64,000 nt of DNA, from NCBI GenBank assembly GCA_905250075.1, contig CAJNOP010000542.1, positions 9,324-73,323 of the forward strand. Reading direction: 5' to 3'. Each line of letters starts with the position of its first letter. Position 1 is the first letter of the stretch. The position numbers and the translations under genes are program-made. The stretch is from Rotaria sp. Silwood1. Its lineage: Eukaryota > Rotifera > Eurotatoria > Philodinida > Philodinidae. Below, piece by piece: positions 10,681 to 24,076 of the stretch. The notes below the pieces were generated by a model. The model did not search any database. It was not told the DNA's origin and worked only from the letters and a program-made list of their open reading frames with translations.

Positions 10681-11850
10681 ATGCCTAAAAGACGACTATC
10701 GATTACTGGTGTCTCACCACTGGAAATACTACCCATTGAGATTCTCTATCACATTTACGACTACGTCGATGTATATACGCTATTATTCTCTTTACGTAAC
10801 ACTTGTCGCCGCTTGAAAACAATTATTAATAAATATGAACACATCATTATCGATTTTCGATCGATTTCGTATGATCGCTTTCAATGCATTTGTCGCATAC
10901 TCGATCCTAAAAATGTCGTCTCACTCACACTCTCTAGTAATTATGCTAATTCGCTTACGAAGTGGTTTCCTACGAAAACATTCACTCGAGTTCGTCGTGT
11001 GAACTTAGTTGAAATCAAAGAAAATAATTTTAGAAACATCTTAAAACTTTTTCAATTTACTTCACTTGTTTCGTTTTCACTCGAGTTTGAAAAACCTGAT
11101 AATTATCGCCATAATGTAACGGGAACTCTTCTCACGTCGATGTTTGTAAGATCGAATCTTCGTAAAGTTGAATTGAATCTTCATTTGGGTCGAATAGAAA
11201 ATATAATCTGGTTTTTGAAATATCCTACAGAATATTTATCAGTTGGTCCATTGGTGAACTTAAATATCATTTGTGTTATTCTTGATTGCTGCCCTAGGTT
11301 AAGAACATTGATATGTTCTTTTGCAATCTCAAATGATCCTAATTTTAAGTTACAGAAGTCGTATACGACCCATTGGACACAGTTGACTTCACTAACATTC
11401 AACAATTGTGCAGCGCGTATCGAGGATCTTGAACAGTTTCTTTTATTGATACCTTCACTGACCTATTTAAAACTGACTGGTACTGAAAACTACTTGAATG
11501 GTCATCGATGGGAACAATTTATTGAAAATCATTTACCTTCATTGACTCGGTTCGAGTTTTTTTTCAGTGAAAAACAACAATTTCAACAAGATTTTCCAGA
11601 TATTCAGTTGATAATTGCATCATTTTCGACGACGTTTTGGATCGAAACTAAAAAATGGTTTGTCACTTGTGAATACGACATTGAAAAGCCTCAACTAATT
11701 TTTCTCTATTCTATACCTATGTGTGCTTCTCTTCCAAGTTACGATCCCACATCGATGAAAATATCGCTTTCAACAACAATTCAGAAATGTGATAAATTTT
11801 CATCAGCGTCAGAAAATATGATCGTTTCACAAAATAACACATTTTTTTAG
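10681..11850 (+). CDS. F-box / leucine-rich-repeat-like protein
   Basis: Intronless frame of 389 residues. Residues about 11-54 form an F-box-like motif (LPIEILYHIYDYVD, then LRNTCRRLK), which in the family binds Skp1 and brings substrates to an SCF ubiquitin ligase. The rest has irregular leucine-rich strands (VSLTLSS, LRKVELNLHL, LTSLTFNNCA, LTYLKLTGT) as in LRR substrate-binding regions, and a tail of about 60 residues without clear repeats. Large F-box families of this single-exon type are common in rotifers, so the substrate cannot be guessed. AATAAA lies shortly after the stop. The ATG chosen is the first in frame and precedes the F-box at the usual distance. Confidence 0.75.
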   Translation: MPKRRLSITGVSPLEILPIEILYHIYDYVDVYTLLFSLRNTCRRLKTIINKYEHIIIDFRSISYDRFQCICRILDPKNVVSLTLSSNYANSLTKWFPTKTFTRVRRVNLVEIKENNFRNILKLFQFTSLVSFSLEFEKPDNYRHNVTGTLLTSMFVRSNLRKVELNLHLGRIENIIWFLKYPTEYLSVGPLVNLNIICVILDCCPRLRTLICSFAISNDPNFKLQKSYTTHWTQLTSLTFNNCAARIEDLEQFLLLIPSLTYLKLTGTENYLNGHRWEQFIENHLPSLTRFEFFFSEKQQFQQDFPDIQLIIASFSTTFWIETKKWFVTCEYDIEKPQLIFLYSIPMCASLPSYDPTSMKISLSTTIQKCDKFSSASENMIVSQNNTFF

Positions 11851-12309
11851 AAAAATTTGAGATATTCGAGACAAGGTTAAAATTTATAAAAAATAAAATA
11901 ATATTTAATATTATTTCGAAACATCTTATTTTTAAATGAATTGAGAGAGTACTAAAAGTTTATTTTTGCACTCAGACAACATTAAGCAAGACTGAGATTG
12001 AGAACAAGAAGACCGATGACTATCTTGCGAATGGGTTGATCTCGGATGCATCTTCTTTTTACGTAACCACGCAGTGATCCATCCGATCCTGCATGCATTC
12101 ACCCACCGATGTTGTTATGCACAACCCCCTCAATTCCACAGAAAAAATTGATCGTCATGTATTTTCGCACAAATACCTACTGCAGCTCTATAAGGTATCA
12201 AAGGAAAGAAAAACAATTTTTTCTTTTTTTCTTTGATGACTTGAAAGTATTCTATTTTCAACGTCGTTCGTGACCATGCAGCACGCACAATTCATTTTAT
12301 AAAAAAAAA
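11851..12309. other. Spacer, no recognised gene
   Basis: Contains a polyadenylation-like AATAAA just downstream of the F-box gene and AT-rich DNA. An unidentified upstream exon of the following membrane-protein gene may lie here. Confidence 0.35.
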
Positions 12310-12317
12310 GTATCCAT

Positions 12318-12991
12318 GTGGATGACCCATATATACGACTACTGGCACAACTTCGAATTGAACAACATCAAACCGAACAAAACGAACGAAAGCGATTTTT
12401 CTATTTATTAGTTTCAATAATCATAGCTTCTATTATTATTTTATTTTCGTTAGAATGTCACACACAGCTATTAAATGCTTATTTTGGACCATTTCATATT
12501 ACTTCAAGTCGAACTTGGTCAAGATAGCGTGGAATATAAACCCAAGTATCCACCTCGCATATATGAAAATTCAAAAACTCGAATTGGACTTCGAGCTACT
12601 TTTCATCATGTACTTCATGTTAGTGTTACGACAGTCTTGTTTCCTGATCAAGTATTTATCAAAATGCCAACATATCCGATTCAATTACCATTTCGATTTT
12701 CAGTCCTATTACAGCAAGAACTTTGAACATTTCAATGACGTTGTTCTCGTACGTTGCGGTATATTCATCGGTTTCTTTGTGCGATCAAAATCTCACATTG
12801 AGAAAGCCTATAATTCAACACGATCAACTGCACCATGGTTTGAATTTCGATCGTATGACGTTGCATTCGATGTCACTCGACACTATCGAGCACGTTCTGC
12901 TTTTGCAATGGGATTCATAGCATGTATAACTGTTATTATGGCGTTCATAGTTTACGTGCGTCACTTATTTGTACATAGAAAAACTGACTAG
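12318..12991 (+). CDS. Small two-span membrane protein, unrecognised
   Basis: Three exons join in one frame when two 52 bp GT-AG introns (12457-12508 and 12652-12703) are removed: 12318-12456, 12509-12651 and 12704-12991, about 189 residues. A charged N-terminus precedes a strong membrane segment (FYLLVSIIIASIIILF), then a 130-residue soluble loop, then a second segment (SAFAMGFIACITVIMAFIV) and a short basic tail. The topology suggests both ends on one side and the loop on the other. I recognise no family. The start is unresolved: the frame opens with GTG at 12318 after an in-frame TAA at 12300, and the ATG at 12316 is in another frame, so an upstream exon probably supplies the true start. 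AATAAA occurs about 75 bp after the stop. Confidence 0.5.
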
Positions 12992-14194
12992 ATCATTGAA
13001 TTGTGTGTTCGAGAGCTGCAGTATAGTTATTAGTTAATCTCGTTCACGATGAAAAGATTGATAAATTGAATAAAGTTGTCGTGAAACAATCTGACTATTA
13101 CTGATAGAAGTAGTATGATCCTCATTAATTGAAAAGAAAATCAAATTGACCTGTTGTTCTCATATGTTCACTGTTCTTGTTTTATATTTTTTACCAACAA
13201 TATATGAAAGCGTCCTATTGATTCTAGTGTTCAGAATGAATTCTATCTCTCGATTTTTTTATACTGCATCATATAGATTGAAAAACTCTGCTGTTTGCAA
13301 GTTAATCAATCCTTGACGACACAAATTAAAATATTTTCTTTGACAAAAAAAAAAAAAAACTAATGTTCACCCAGATCAAGCAAATATCTATTCGATCCTC
13401 TCCACATTAACGTTTAGAAATATCCATAGATCTCACTTTATCGCTGCCAATTTCAGATAAATATGATTATTTTATTAAAACTACTTTCCAAACATTTATA
13501 AGAGTGAAAATTGGTTTAAATAAATAATATATATACATCATCATGTTTATGAGGAGACAATAATAGAAAGTCATCTCCTCTTCAATGAGAAAAAGCTCAT
13601 GTAAATACAATAGCAAACGATGGTATACAGTCGTTTGTTCTAATCGTACACAAGTGCCGTAATAAAGCATCTAGATAGCATTTCGTTTAGGTTCAGAGCA
13701 TATTCTCATCCGATTCACAAAACGAATGCATCAATTTTTCTGATAGCTATGACACTTAAAAACAGAATGTCACTACTAGTTGTTTGCCTCTAAATTATTT
13801 TCTCTGATTGCATACATCATGTATGGAATGAGTTGTTCTTAAAGTGTCTATGACGGTCTGTCAATTTTGTCTGAGAAAGAAACAACAGCGACTTCAATAT
13901 TGAAATTTGCTGTTTTCCCTTCAATCCCATCTATCACTTTTTGTGAGAGACGCAAATTTCTATACTATATACTTCAGCACTCTTATTAGATTAGACAATT
14001 GTTTTATTTGCAAATAGTTTTGTATTGATTCAAAAACTGAGCAAATCAATAAAAAAACAATTTTTTGCTGTCTATTGATCAGTTTGTTTTTTGTTTCAAA
14101 AACGAATCTTTCATACTATTGAATTAATATCTTTTCTTCTCTTCTAAGAAAAAATGAAAAGAATAAGCATGATTTGTTTTATTATAAACATTAT
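12992..14194. other. Spacer between convergent genes
   Basis: No gene seen. Around 13850-14010 there is sequence resembling the flank of the 32 bp repeat in the rhomboid intron (GACGGTCTGTC, then AAATTTCTA and CTTCA-CACTC words), probably another copy of one interspersed repeat. Confidence 0.35.
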
Positions 14195-16007
14195 TTAAGC
14201 AGAAGAAAAAAGAACAGTACGAGAAAGTAAATTTTCAATATATGTTTGTTGTTCAAGTAATTCATTTTTGTTTCCTGTTTTGGCTAATTCAATTATATCT
14301 TCGAATGCTTCTTTAATATGTTGACAATCAATTAATGAATCAAGTTCATCTAATGATATTTGACAATTTTCTAAATATGTATCTTCAGTCTTATCATCAA
14401 TAGTATTTTGTACGAATAATTTCAAATATTCAACAAAACGATGACATAAGTTTAATATAACTTCATCATCATCAATCCAATGAACTCGTTTACCACTACT
14501 ACGTGATATTGATGAACCCGTTCGAGTTACTTCACCATTACCAAAATTATACAGATGTATTGCATTAGATGTTGTCGAAGAAACAGCTAAAATTAAATTT
14601 TTAATCAAACTAACACCAACAATAAAATAAAACCTGTTTTATGTTCATGGGATTTTGTTCGTTTTAAAAATTTATTTAGTTTTCGTCGCCATGTACTATA
14701 TATACGTGGTGATGATGATGGTGCATGATGTGATGAGAGAGTAAGATTCTCGTTATTGTCCGTCTTATAATTAAGACTTGATTGTTTTCCAGGTGATGAC
14801 CAAGTAATAATTCCATTAGTATCATCATCTTCGTTATATTCTGATACTGTTGGAGGCCATATAGGACTATCAGCAAATGGTGTTGGTGGTCGAATAGGAA
14901 AACCAAATATTCCAAAATAACCAGGAGATGCTGTTAAATCTATAGAAATTAGGAAAATTTATTTTTTATCTAATTACTTTTCAAATAATAACATATCCTT
15001 CTCACTCAAATAAATGATAATCCTTATTTTTTTTTCGATTATTTTACTTTCTTTTTATCGCTTAATCTCATTTCTATGCCACAAATACCAAGTCGAAGGT
15101 TTTTATAATTCAGAAAGTTTCAACCTTCTTCACTGAAGATTCTTCCATAATAGTATAAATATATTTTTCCGTGTACTCGTGTTGAAATGAAACCAAAATT
15201 GATTGTCTTCTTGCTAAATTGTGAACTTTTTTCCCAACGTTTTTTTTTAAGTATTTATACAAAGAACGTGTAACAGTAAAAAAAAAAGAAATCAAGAAAA
15301 TTAAAATTACTCATCAAATATTGATACTATCGAAAAGAAAACCCAAAATTCAGCAAGAAAATAACAAAATTTTTCTTTTACTGTTGTTCATGTACATTGA
15401 AGTAGTATTCATAGATTTCTTAAATGCATTTGCATTCAATTGGACTCAAATTTTTCGAATAGATCAATAAGTTAAAGATGTATCTAAGCATAAATATAAG
15501 ATTAAAGGATAGTGGTAGAAAGAAATCATCGAAAGAAAAAAGTTATGCCCTTTATTTGCCCAGCGGTGATATGTATAGATTGCAATTCTTTTTTTATTCC
15601 TGTGTGGTTTCTTCTCTATGTCAATATTTGCTTGTTAAGGCTATTCAATACATGCAATCGTAACATTGTATTTTATTGAGATATCTACTATTCGTTAAAA
15701 TATTAAGTTAAAATTTAATTTTATATCATTTTCAAAAGATATGAAATTCAATAATTGTTCAATTGAAATTATTATGAAACTATTCAAATATCTTTTTTTT
15801 TAAATTTTTTATCGAAATAAAATAACATTGTATTATAATCTTAACTCTTTTGCAAAACAAAAAAAAAATTGTTTTTGCTTTTATATCCAAATATACTAAT
15901 TAGAAAGGAAATTTTATTTAAAATATAATTAAAAAACAAATGTACGCACCAATAACATCCGGTTCATCGTCATTATTTGTTGTCGGTATCATTTCTACTT
16001 CATACAT
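14195..16007 (-). CDS. Unrecognised 251-residue protein
   Basis: On the minus strand, exons 16007-15950, 14939-14633 and 14585-14195 close in frame; the introns are 1,010 bp and 47 bp. The first exon is acidic (MYEVEMIPTTNNDDEPDVI). The middle one is rich in Pro, Ser and Asn (PIRPPTPFADSPIWPP) and ends in a basic stretch (WRRKLNKFLKRTKSHEHK). The last exon is a helical acidic domain of about 110 residues (VHWIDDDEVILNLCHRFVEYL and onward). No membrane segment or known motif is visible, so it looks like a cytosolic or nuclear adaptor-like protein with a disordered N-terminal half. I do not recognise it. The long first intron is unusual for this window; an alternative start inside it cannot be excluded. 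Confidence 0.55.
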
Positions 16008-19000
16008 TTGAAGAAATGAAAAGAGACTGAATGAATATATGTAAATATATATATACTCATAGATATTCGATCATAGAATAACAAATAGTTACCTGTATGC
16101 GTAATATTGATCACGGTTCGATAGAGAACAGGTTATAGCGATAGTATGAATGTGAATGACAAAGATGAATAGATGTCAAGTTTAAAAACGACTTTTTTTT
16201 TGTTCTTCGATTATATTAATAAATATAATTGAAATTTAAAAATAAAATAGAAAATAGTCTAATGCATGAAATGAATCAAACAAACTATCTGATGTCATTT
16301 AATATGGAATTAGACAGTAACTATCAAACTTATTCAGCTAGTAGATTATTTTAGTTTTTGTATATCTTAAAAATTAGATGAGCTATAATCATTTAGTTTT
16401 CGTTAGATTATAGTTCAAAGTTTCTAAGATTTTATTAAATAAATTTATTAATCTGTTTTGTTTCTTTTTTCTAGAAAAAACAATCACAGCATGTCGTTTT
16501 TCATCCTTTCAAAATTCTTTAACTAGTTATTTTTGTAAACTATTATGAGCTTTTGTTTGGGCTGCAATTTTCTTTTCATGCTGCTTGATTCAATAGAATA
16601 TATTGCACTCCATATGAGGAGTATTGTTTGTGGCAACTTTCCTTTGAATAAGGATTAAAAAGCAATGTTTTTTGACTCATACTTCAATTTTTGAACAAAC
16701 AAAAACGAGAATAGACTTTTTTCATACGATATTTAGCGAATTTTCTTATTTAATAAACGTATTGATCGTCTTTTATATTTACATCAATTACAAAAAAACC
16801 TTCGTGTACAGTCTATTACACGTATTCATGGATATCTAAAAAAAATTGTTTTAATAACATAAATATGTAGGGAATCTTTATCCGTGCAAAAACTCTTATA
16901 TTTGACATCAAAAGCGATTGTATCACTTAAAACTTAAATTGAGAATAATTAATCGAACGGTAATCGAATTTGTAAAAATGTAATGCGGTCAGCGAAGATA
17001 GATCACTTTTGTGTAATAGAATTTATTCTCTTTGAATTTTTCTATATTGCAATCAATAATCATCTGTAACCGTGTGTATAAAACAATATTAATTTACACT
17101 AATATCAACTCTAGTGTGATGTCGTATTTATTCAAGAAGGAATTTGTAATCTATCATCTACTTTTGATCAAGTTGAACTAGGGCTACTCGGATCGAACCA
17201 ATGAAAGCCGGTTTGATTCAATTTCTGTTCCAATCACTTCAAAAACTATCCGAACATCTATAAGATTTTTCGTATTTTTTCATTGGTAGAGCAGAAACAA
17301 GAGATACTTGGAATCGTGTGCGAGAGCTACCTACTGGTAAAAAAAAAGAAAAAATTCATCTCTTGTTTCTGTTCTACAAATGAGAAACTAAGAAAAAGCT
17401 TGTAGATGTTCGGATTAGTGATACGAGAGATCAATCGTTTTTGAGTTTCGTTTTGCAATACATGTACTGGTGAAAAATACGATATCATTTTCTAGCAGCA
17501 TCAATGCATTCAAGACGTCTTGCATGATCCGCGTGAAGGGTAATGTTTACAAAAAGAAAACTCATTTTAATCGTACCAGTATTTCATCGATCATTCATTG
17601 CTATAAAAAAAATACATTAAATTTGTTCCATTCATTTTACAACTGTTCAATATTATAGTATTTCTATCTTTGTACTTTCTCGTTTAATACACTCCATATT
17701 TTTTTCAATCCAAACGTCAACTACGTAGTTGTATCGTACAATTCTTTTTTACACAATTCGATTAACAGAGACATATTCGACAGTATAAAAAGTAACGAGT
17801 ATCCTTTGATAAAAATATTGATCTCCTTGAAAAATAATATCTCTTAAGTTACTTAATTCTTTAGCTTGTTTTCTGTTACTATAGCACGCATAAATTTTGT
17901 ATATCAAAAAGTTGTTAAAAGCCTACATTAACGCTTGCAGAAACAAATATATATCCGTGAACGAAAGATTTTTGAAGGAATCAGATTTGGCAGAAAATAG
18001 TAAATGTTAATTTTAAGTTGAAGTTGAAGTTGAAGTTTTCCTTCCCATCACATTATAATACTGTTGTCTATCGTAATGATACAGTCAAAAATAAGAGTTT
18101 GTCAAACATAGACACTGGTATTAGTGACACAATGGTTTTTTTTCTTCTTGTAGTTAGTATTTTACAGCATTTATCTGTGACTGTTGTACTTCATGAGAAA
18201 TATTAATATAGTCATTATATTATAAAAACAATATTGTTGCTGTTTTGATGAAAACGAAAATAAATTCTTTATTGGTACTAAGACAAATTATCGCACGGGT
18301 AGAACATTGTGATACGTTTTAATGTTATATATTGATATGTCAGACAATGATTTTATGAGGATGAAGGTGTAGGTGTTTTCTTCGCTAATACTCATATTCT
18401 TATTCAAAGAGTAAATTTTTATTGTTTATTAAATATAGATTTCATCTTAGTTTGATTGTAGGGGAAAGCAAAACAAGGCTACTTCATTCATTAACTGAAA
18501 TCAATAGAAAATAAAATTTAACAATAGTGATTGTTTTACATCCAACAGAACAATAGGAGAAAAAATTACATAGATATCTAAAGAAAATCTAAAATCTTGT
18601 TGTTATTTCAAAAAAAATTAAATCTAAGAACATGAAAGTCACCTATTCAATGTCCATGTTCTTTTTATCTTTCATATAGATGAAAATATATAGTCATATT
18701 TCGACTTGACTTGACTTGAATTCTAAAAACCTCTGATTTGCTTATCTTGGCATGAGCACTTGAATAGCTTAGTATAACAATGACAATCAATTTAACTCTA
18801 TGATTTTCTTCAATAATAACTAAATCATTAAAACCTCAATTAACTTCCATCTAACGTAACAAAAGAAGTAAAAGAATCGAAATGCTCCTTTGTTTCACGT
18901 AACGTTAAATATCTTATATATGGCAAGAAAATAATATTTAAACTGTTATATTCGATTATAAATAAAAGATAGTTTGTTCTTTTGTTAAATAGATGTCTTG

Positions 19001-19269
19001 TTGATGTGTGACAGTGAATAAACGCCATCATTCGTTCGCTATTCTTAACATTTGGGTAACACTGTTATAGAGTACATGGTCAGATCATTATGATTCAATG
19101 AATCAATATGAAAAAAATTCTAGGTATTTGATACAATTGTTTTATTTCTATAGATAAAACAGTTTTTCTGATAAAAATAATAAATCAAAAGGCAAAAGAT
19201 GTTTAAACAAATTAGGATATAGGAAGTGAAAGATTTTTAATCATTTCTAACGTATTTTTTTTAATATTT
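16008..19269. other. Long AT-rich spacer
   Basis: No gene supported over about 3.2 kb; all open frames are short and motif-free. It contains the inverted repeat at 17248-17415 and a run of four GAAGTT-type hexamers near 18018-18037. Confidence 0.4.
17248..17415. repeat. Foldback with 58 bp arms
   Basis: 17248-17305 (ATCCGAACATCTATAAG at its outer edge) is the inverted complement of 17358-17415, with about 85-90% match by eye; the loop is about 52 bases. The transcript of either strand would fold into a long hairpin. Confidence 0.7.
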
Positions 19270-19775
19270 ATGCTCATGTCTGATGATAAGCGAATGTTAT
19301 TAAGAGATTTAGAAAATTTATTACTTGCTCTATCAATAAATACTGATGAAATATATCAGAAAATTGCATCTATTCTTCAAAAATATCAACTAATAAATAA
19401 TCTTCATAGGTAATCAGTACGTGATTTTGATGATGTTCACAATAAATTATTAGACTTATTGGTATTGAATACTGAGAACAACGGTTCTTTAATTGATTAC
19501 AACACATTGTTAAAAACTTGAATCATTACTATTCGATTTACGGAAAACAATTGAAGATCTCGTAATAACTAATTAATATATGAAGCAAAATTCAAAAAAA
19601 TTATCGTATGGAATTTCAACATCACTAAAAACTACATTATTAACACATTTTCGATTGAAATGAATATGAATCGATCCATTAGATGAGGAATTACTTATGG
19701 CATTATTTGATCATAATTATGATGTTGCACGTATTTTAGAAGATAAATGTATTGAGGAATTATGTTATTTTTTTT
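19270..19775 (+). pseudogene. Decayed coding remnant, family unknown
   Basis: A plus frame starting at 19270 reads helical, leucine-rich sequence (LLRDLENLLLALSINTDEI), reaches TAA at 19411, resumes in the same frame (RDFDDVHNKLLDLLV), then shifts frame twice before ending in PLDEELLMALFDHNYDVA. Codon content looks protein-derived but is broken by at least two stops and shifts. I do not recognise the parent gene. Confidence 0.4.
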
Positions 19776-20266
19776 TCTATAAAAAAATCTGTTATCTTCA
19801 TGATTAAATATAATCAGATAGGATTTTTATATTTCTTGATTTGATTGTTCATTCTTACGAAAGATTAAAAATTTAAAAATAGTTTCCTTTTGTTTCATTC
19901 ACATTGGTGTTTCTACAATAATTCTTCGAGAAAATCTATTTTTACGTAATTCTAACAAAATGATTTACCTTCTATATCGATTACTTCAATTTGTTAAAGT
20001 TTTATTTCATATAAATGACAATATGTCTTGCATTTATTAAAAAACGAACTGAGATTTTTGTTATTGATGTGTTAAGATTTGATTCTTTTTTAAAAAGCTC
20101 AAATAATATTTCATAAAAATGTGGATCGAGTTGATAGTTGAGAGCATATGCATGATTAACTGAAAAGAATTAACTATTCTGAATTCAAACATTGTATCAT
20201 TGCAATTGATTTCTCATCGTTGACTTTTATTTTATTTTTTTCTATATACAAATAAAAAACTTTTTA
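19776..20266. other. Spacer downstream of INTS11
   Basis: AT-rich with no gene. TTTATT words just below 20260 would act as AATAAA polyadenylation signals for the minus-strand INTS11 transcript. Confidence 0.4.
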
Positions 20267-23200
20267 TCACATTGGATCAGGACTAGCAGCACTGTCACTA
20301 ATTGTAATAACATTTGCTGTTGATGTATATTGATCAATAAATGATTTGATATGCGAACTGACTTTTTGACCTAATAATTCATTCTAAAAAGGAAACAAAA
20401 ATAAAGATAATAACTGTTAGAACTTAATATGTGAGTGATTTGAAATTAAAGGAGACATCTTCATCACCTTCCATTTGACTTTAATTTTTTTGCAAGGATT
20501 GTTTTTTCGAAATAAGTTCTTTTAGTAAAGACATGTGTAAAAAAATGTTGACTATTTCAACTAATTAATCTATTTTTTAGTGATTTTATTGAACATCTCA
20601 TTCGATTATAAAAGCATTTGTTCGTTTGTATATTCGTACATCATCACATCATTAATTAAAAGTAAATCAATTTTATTGAAAAATTCAAGCATATGCAGAA
20701 AAGTTTCGAAGTCAGATGTTTGAATTAAAATGTCTGAAGTGAAAGTTGATAGAAATTTTTAGTGTATCTAGAGTAACTTAACACACATGTGAAATATAGA
20801 AATTAGTTCTACAACAAATTCATTATCACGAGATAGAAATATATATATCTATTAACTTACGTTAAGTGTCCAAGCAATATCAATATCTCCATTTGATTCA
20901 ATTGATACACGCAATTGTTGATTATCAATATGTAGAAGATTATCAGAGATAAGTATAATACGATGTTTTGATTCATTATCACTATTATTTAATTCTCGTT
21001 CAAGTAATTGAATTAATGAGACTAGTTGAATAGGACGAATATTAGTTGTTGATGAAAAATGTGAATGAAATTGAACTGTATGATGAACAAGACCTAATTC
21101 ATTCATAGCTGTTGATGGTCGAACAAGACGAAGACGCTTTCATAAAAAAAAAAAGAAAAGAACAAAGAATTTCATTTCACAAAAAAAAAATAATCTTATA
21201 TGACTTACACCATCTTTAATAATTAATGTACCACGCATTTGTTTTGTTCGTTTTTCAAATCTACTAACATCAGCAGTTTCTTCTGAAGATATATCATTGA
21301 AAAATAATATTAAATAAAATTAATTTGAAATTACCTTTTAATTGTTGCACAAGTCCTGGTTCAATATCAACTGGTACACCATGTGGTGTTTGTATGATTA
21401 TTGTTTCACCATTAGCTGGTTTAAAACAAGGAATTTCTATACAAATGTTCATGTTTTTAATATTGAAGAAAAGAAAAACAAAATAATTTCTATATTATAT
21501 TTACTTAATTCATCTTGAACTCGACCACGAAGAAAATCCATTACTAAATCTTCACCATGAACTAAAACAACATTACTCGGTTGACATTGACGAATTAATT
21601 GTGTTATGCCTTTAGCATCGGCATGAGCTGAAAATGACATATAATGAACTTGCATTTTCGCTTCAATTTCTTTTCCATCAAATACAAAACGTCGTTGACC
21701 AAGTAATAATTTTGAGCCTACAGTATTAGCGACACAATAACCAGGTATAATAATCTATACATAAATATAATATTATAAAGATAAATGAAAATTGAAAAAA
21801 CAAAAAAGACAAACCATATTCTTTTCATCTGGTGCCCATTTTTTAAATAAATGAAGTGAATAACCAGCATGAAGCATTCCAGGTGAAGCAAACACAATCA
21901 TTGCACCTGGTTGTTCCACATAAGATCGATCCCATGGCTGGAAATATAACAATATTAACATTTAGTTTTCAGAGAGAAAAAAAAATCTATTTTAACATAG
22001 TAGTGAATTTTAGAAAATAAAACGAAAGCTCGTCAAAAATGTAAATTCAAGATTACAACTAAAGGCTTATATTGGAAACACTTTTAAGTATGATCAACAC
22101 TTCGTAAATTAGATTGAGTACTACACGTATTTATTAGGAATTCTCATGGTCGTAGGCTTCGAAAACATATCAGTTTGCACAGTCATGATCAAAGAATAAA
22201 ACTTACAATTCAACAAACCTCTTGTGTTTAATCTGATTTATTAGTGAATCATTTAGTTGACTCCGATACAGGTCTCCAATTATATTATATATTTACTCAC
22301 CTATAAAAACGAAAGATTGTTAAAAATTTTTTTCATCTATCAGACTTTACAGAGCTTTCTCTGCTGATCATTTTCGCACAAAAATAAATTTCTCTTTGAC
22401 ATACAAATGACACGAGTGGCATCAAAATACTAAATTTAGAATTTCTTCTCTGATTAAAACTGAATAACCTCATAAAGTCTATTTTTTTTTGGTTTCGAAC
22501 AGTTTTAGTCACATCATCACAAATATGTTAATAACGTACTTTAATATGTTTGAAATCAAAAATATTCTTTTGATGAAATGTTGATTGAATTTTTTCATTG
22601 GTCCATGAAACAAATAATGAATAATAAGTATTAACTTTTTCTGAAAGTCCCGATGCAAAATAAATAGGTACATTTAAATTCATTCGTTCTAAATATGTTT
22701 CTAATAGAATACATAATTCTTGAGCACGACCTACAGCAAATACAGGTACAAGAACTTTGCCACCATGCCGAACACAATCAACAACTTTAGCCATAAAATC
22801 ACGTTCACGTGCACGTCTTGAATCACGTACAGTTGAACCATATGTGGATTCTGTTATTAATACATCTGGTCGACATCGATCAATATGTGCAGAACCAAGA
22901 TGACGATCAGCTGTTGTATTAAAATCACCGGTATAAACAAGAGTTTGTTGACCAACACGAATATGAAACATAGCTGCACCCAACACATGTCCAGCATAAT
23001 AAGCTTTTATTTCAAAATCTGTATCTACCTATGAAGAAAATAAAAAATCAAATATTTACTTCATAATTAAAATCAATAAAAATTTTACCTTAACAGTTTG
23101 TCCTAAACTAACAGGAATTACTTTTTTCATACAATTTTTTATATCTTCTGTTGTATATGGTCCTTGTTGTGTTGTTTTATCTGTTGTTACTTTTCGAAAA

Positions 23201-23689
23201 TCTTCCTGTGTTTATTAAAATAGAATAAAATATTATTTGAAACAAAATTAAATTTATTTATTTATTTATATACAAGAAGTAGAGGACAAATTGCTTTCGT
23301 TGGATAAGTCATGTATAATGGACCATTATAACCAACAACTTCAGTCATATAAGGTAATGCTCCACAATGATCCAAATGAAAATGACTAAATAGAAAATGG
23401 TTAGAGCAAAAAAAAGCAAGAAGAGAGACAATACTTTAATACCTTATGATAACACAATGAATATATGGTGTTAATGGACCATCTTTACATATGACAGAAA
23501 AATCTGGAAATCGACGCTAGAAAAATAAAGTATAGAAAATAAATAAATAAATAAATAACTCACATCATCATGAAAACCCATATGAAGACCACAATCAAGC
23601 ATGATATTTTTACCACCCATTGTGATAAGTATACAACTACGACCAACATCTTGACCAGCTCCTAATGGTAAAATACGTATCTCAGACAT
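20267..23689 (-). CDS. INTS11: Integrator complex subunit 11, RNA endonuclease
   Basis: INTS11 is the zinc-dependent endonuclease of the Integrator complex, which cuts snRNA 3' ends and terminates paused transcripts in the nucleus. Eleven exons on the minus strand close in frame: 23689-23564, 23516-23443, 23385-23274, 23205-23089, 23028-22540, 21937-21815, 21754-21505, 21436-21335, 21282-21209, 21136-20861 and 20383-20267, giving 619 residues (human about 600). The metallo-beta-lactamase motif HFHLDHCG falls at 68-75, the same numbering as in human. [27 protein letters not shown] and the beta-CASP part ([27 protein letters not shown]) follow. The C-terminal third is the subunit-binding region and is more divergent. 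All ligand residues I can see are intact. Introns are 46-80 bp except one of 602 bp (21938-22539) and one of 477 bp before the last exon. Confidence 0.95.
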
Positions 23690-24076
23690 CTGAAATGATC
23701 AAAATACTTCATGTCATGTTATTTTTTATTAGATCATTTAGCACATTATCATGAGAAACATAATCTTTAAAATCATCTATCTATTGCCATCCAATAGTTC
23801 AGATATATACACATATATGAAGTTCTTTCATTGATATGAGAGAAATGATGTATTTGATATAACTTTTTTTTTCATATATCAATATCATACTTCAAGTATA
23901 ACTTCAATCAACTTCTCTGTTCCGTAAATTCTAAAAATGATTACCATGTAATATAAATATAAAATCTATAATATCCTATGGAAAGGGCCATGAAAAAAAG
24001 GCTAGAATCTATTTATTTAAGGGATTTCAAAAGAAAAAAGAAGAAACGAAATTGAATAGAGTTCGTATGTGGGATT
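23690..24076. other. Spacer between INTS11 and NDUFA1
   Basis: About 390 bp of AT-rich DNA. It must hold the INTS11 promoter and the NDUFA1 3' end; no specific site stands out. Confidence 0.4.
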
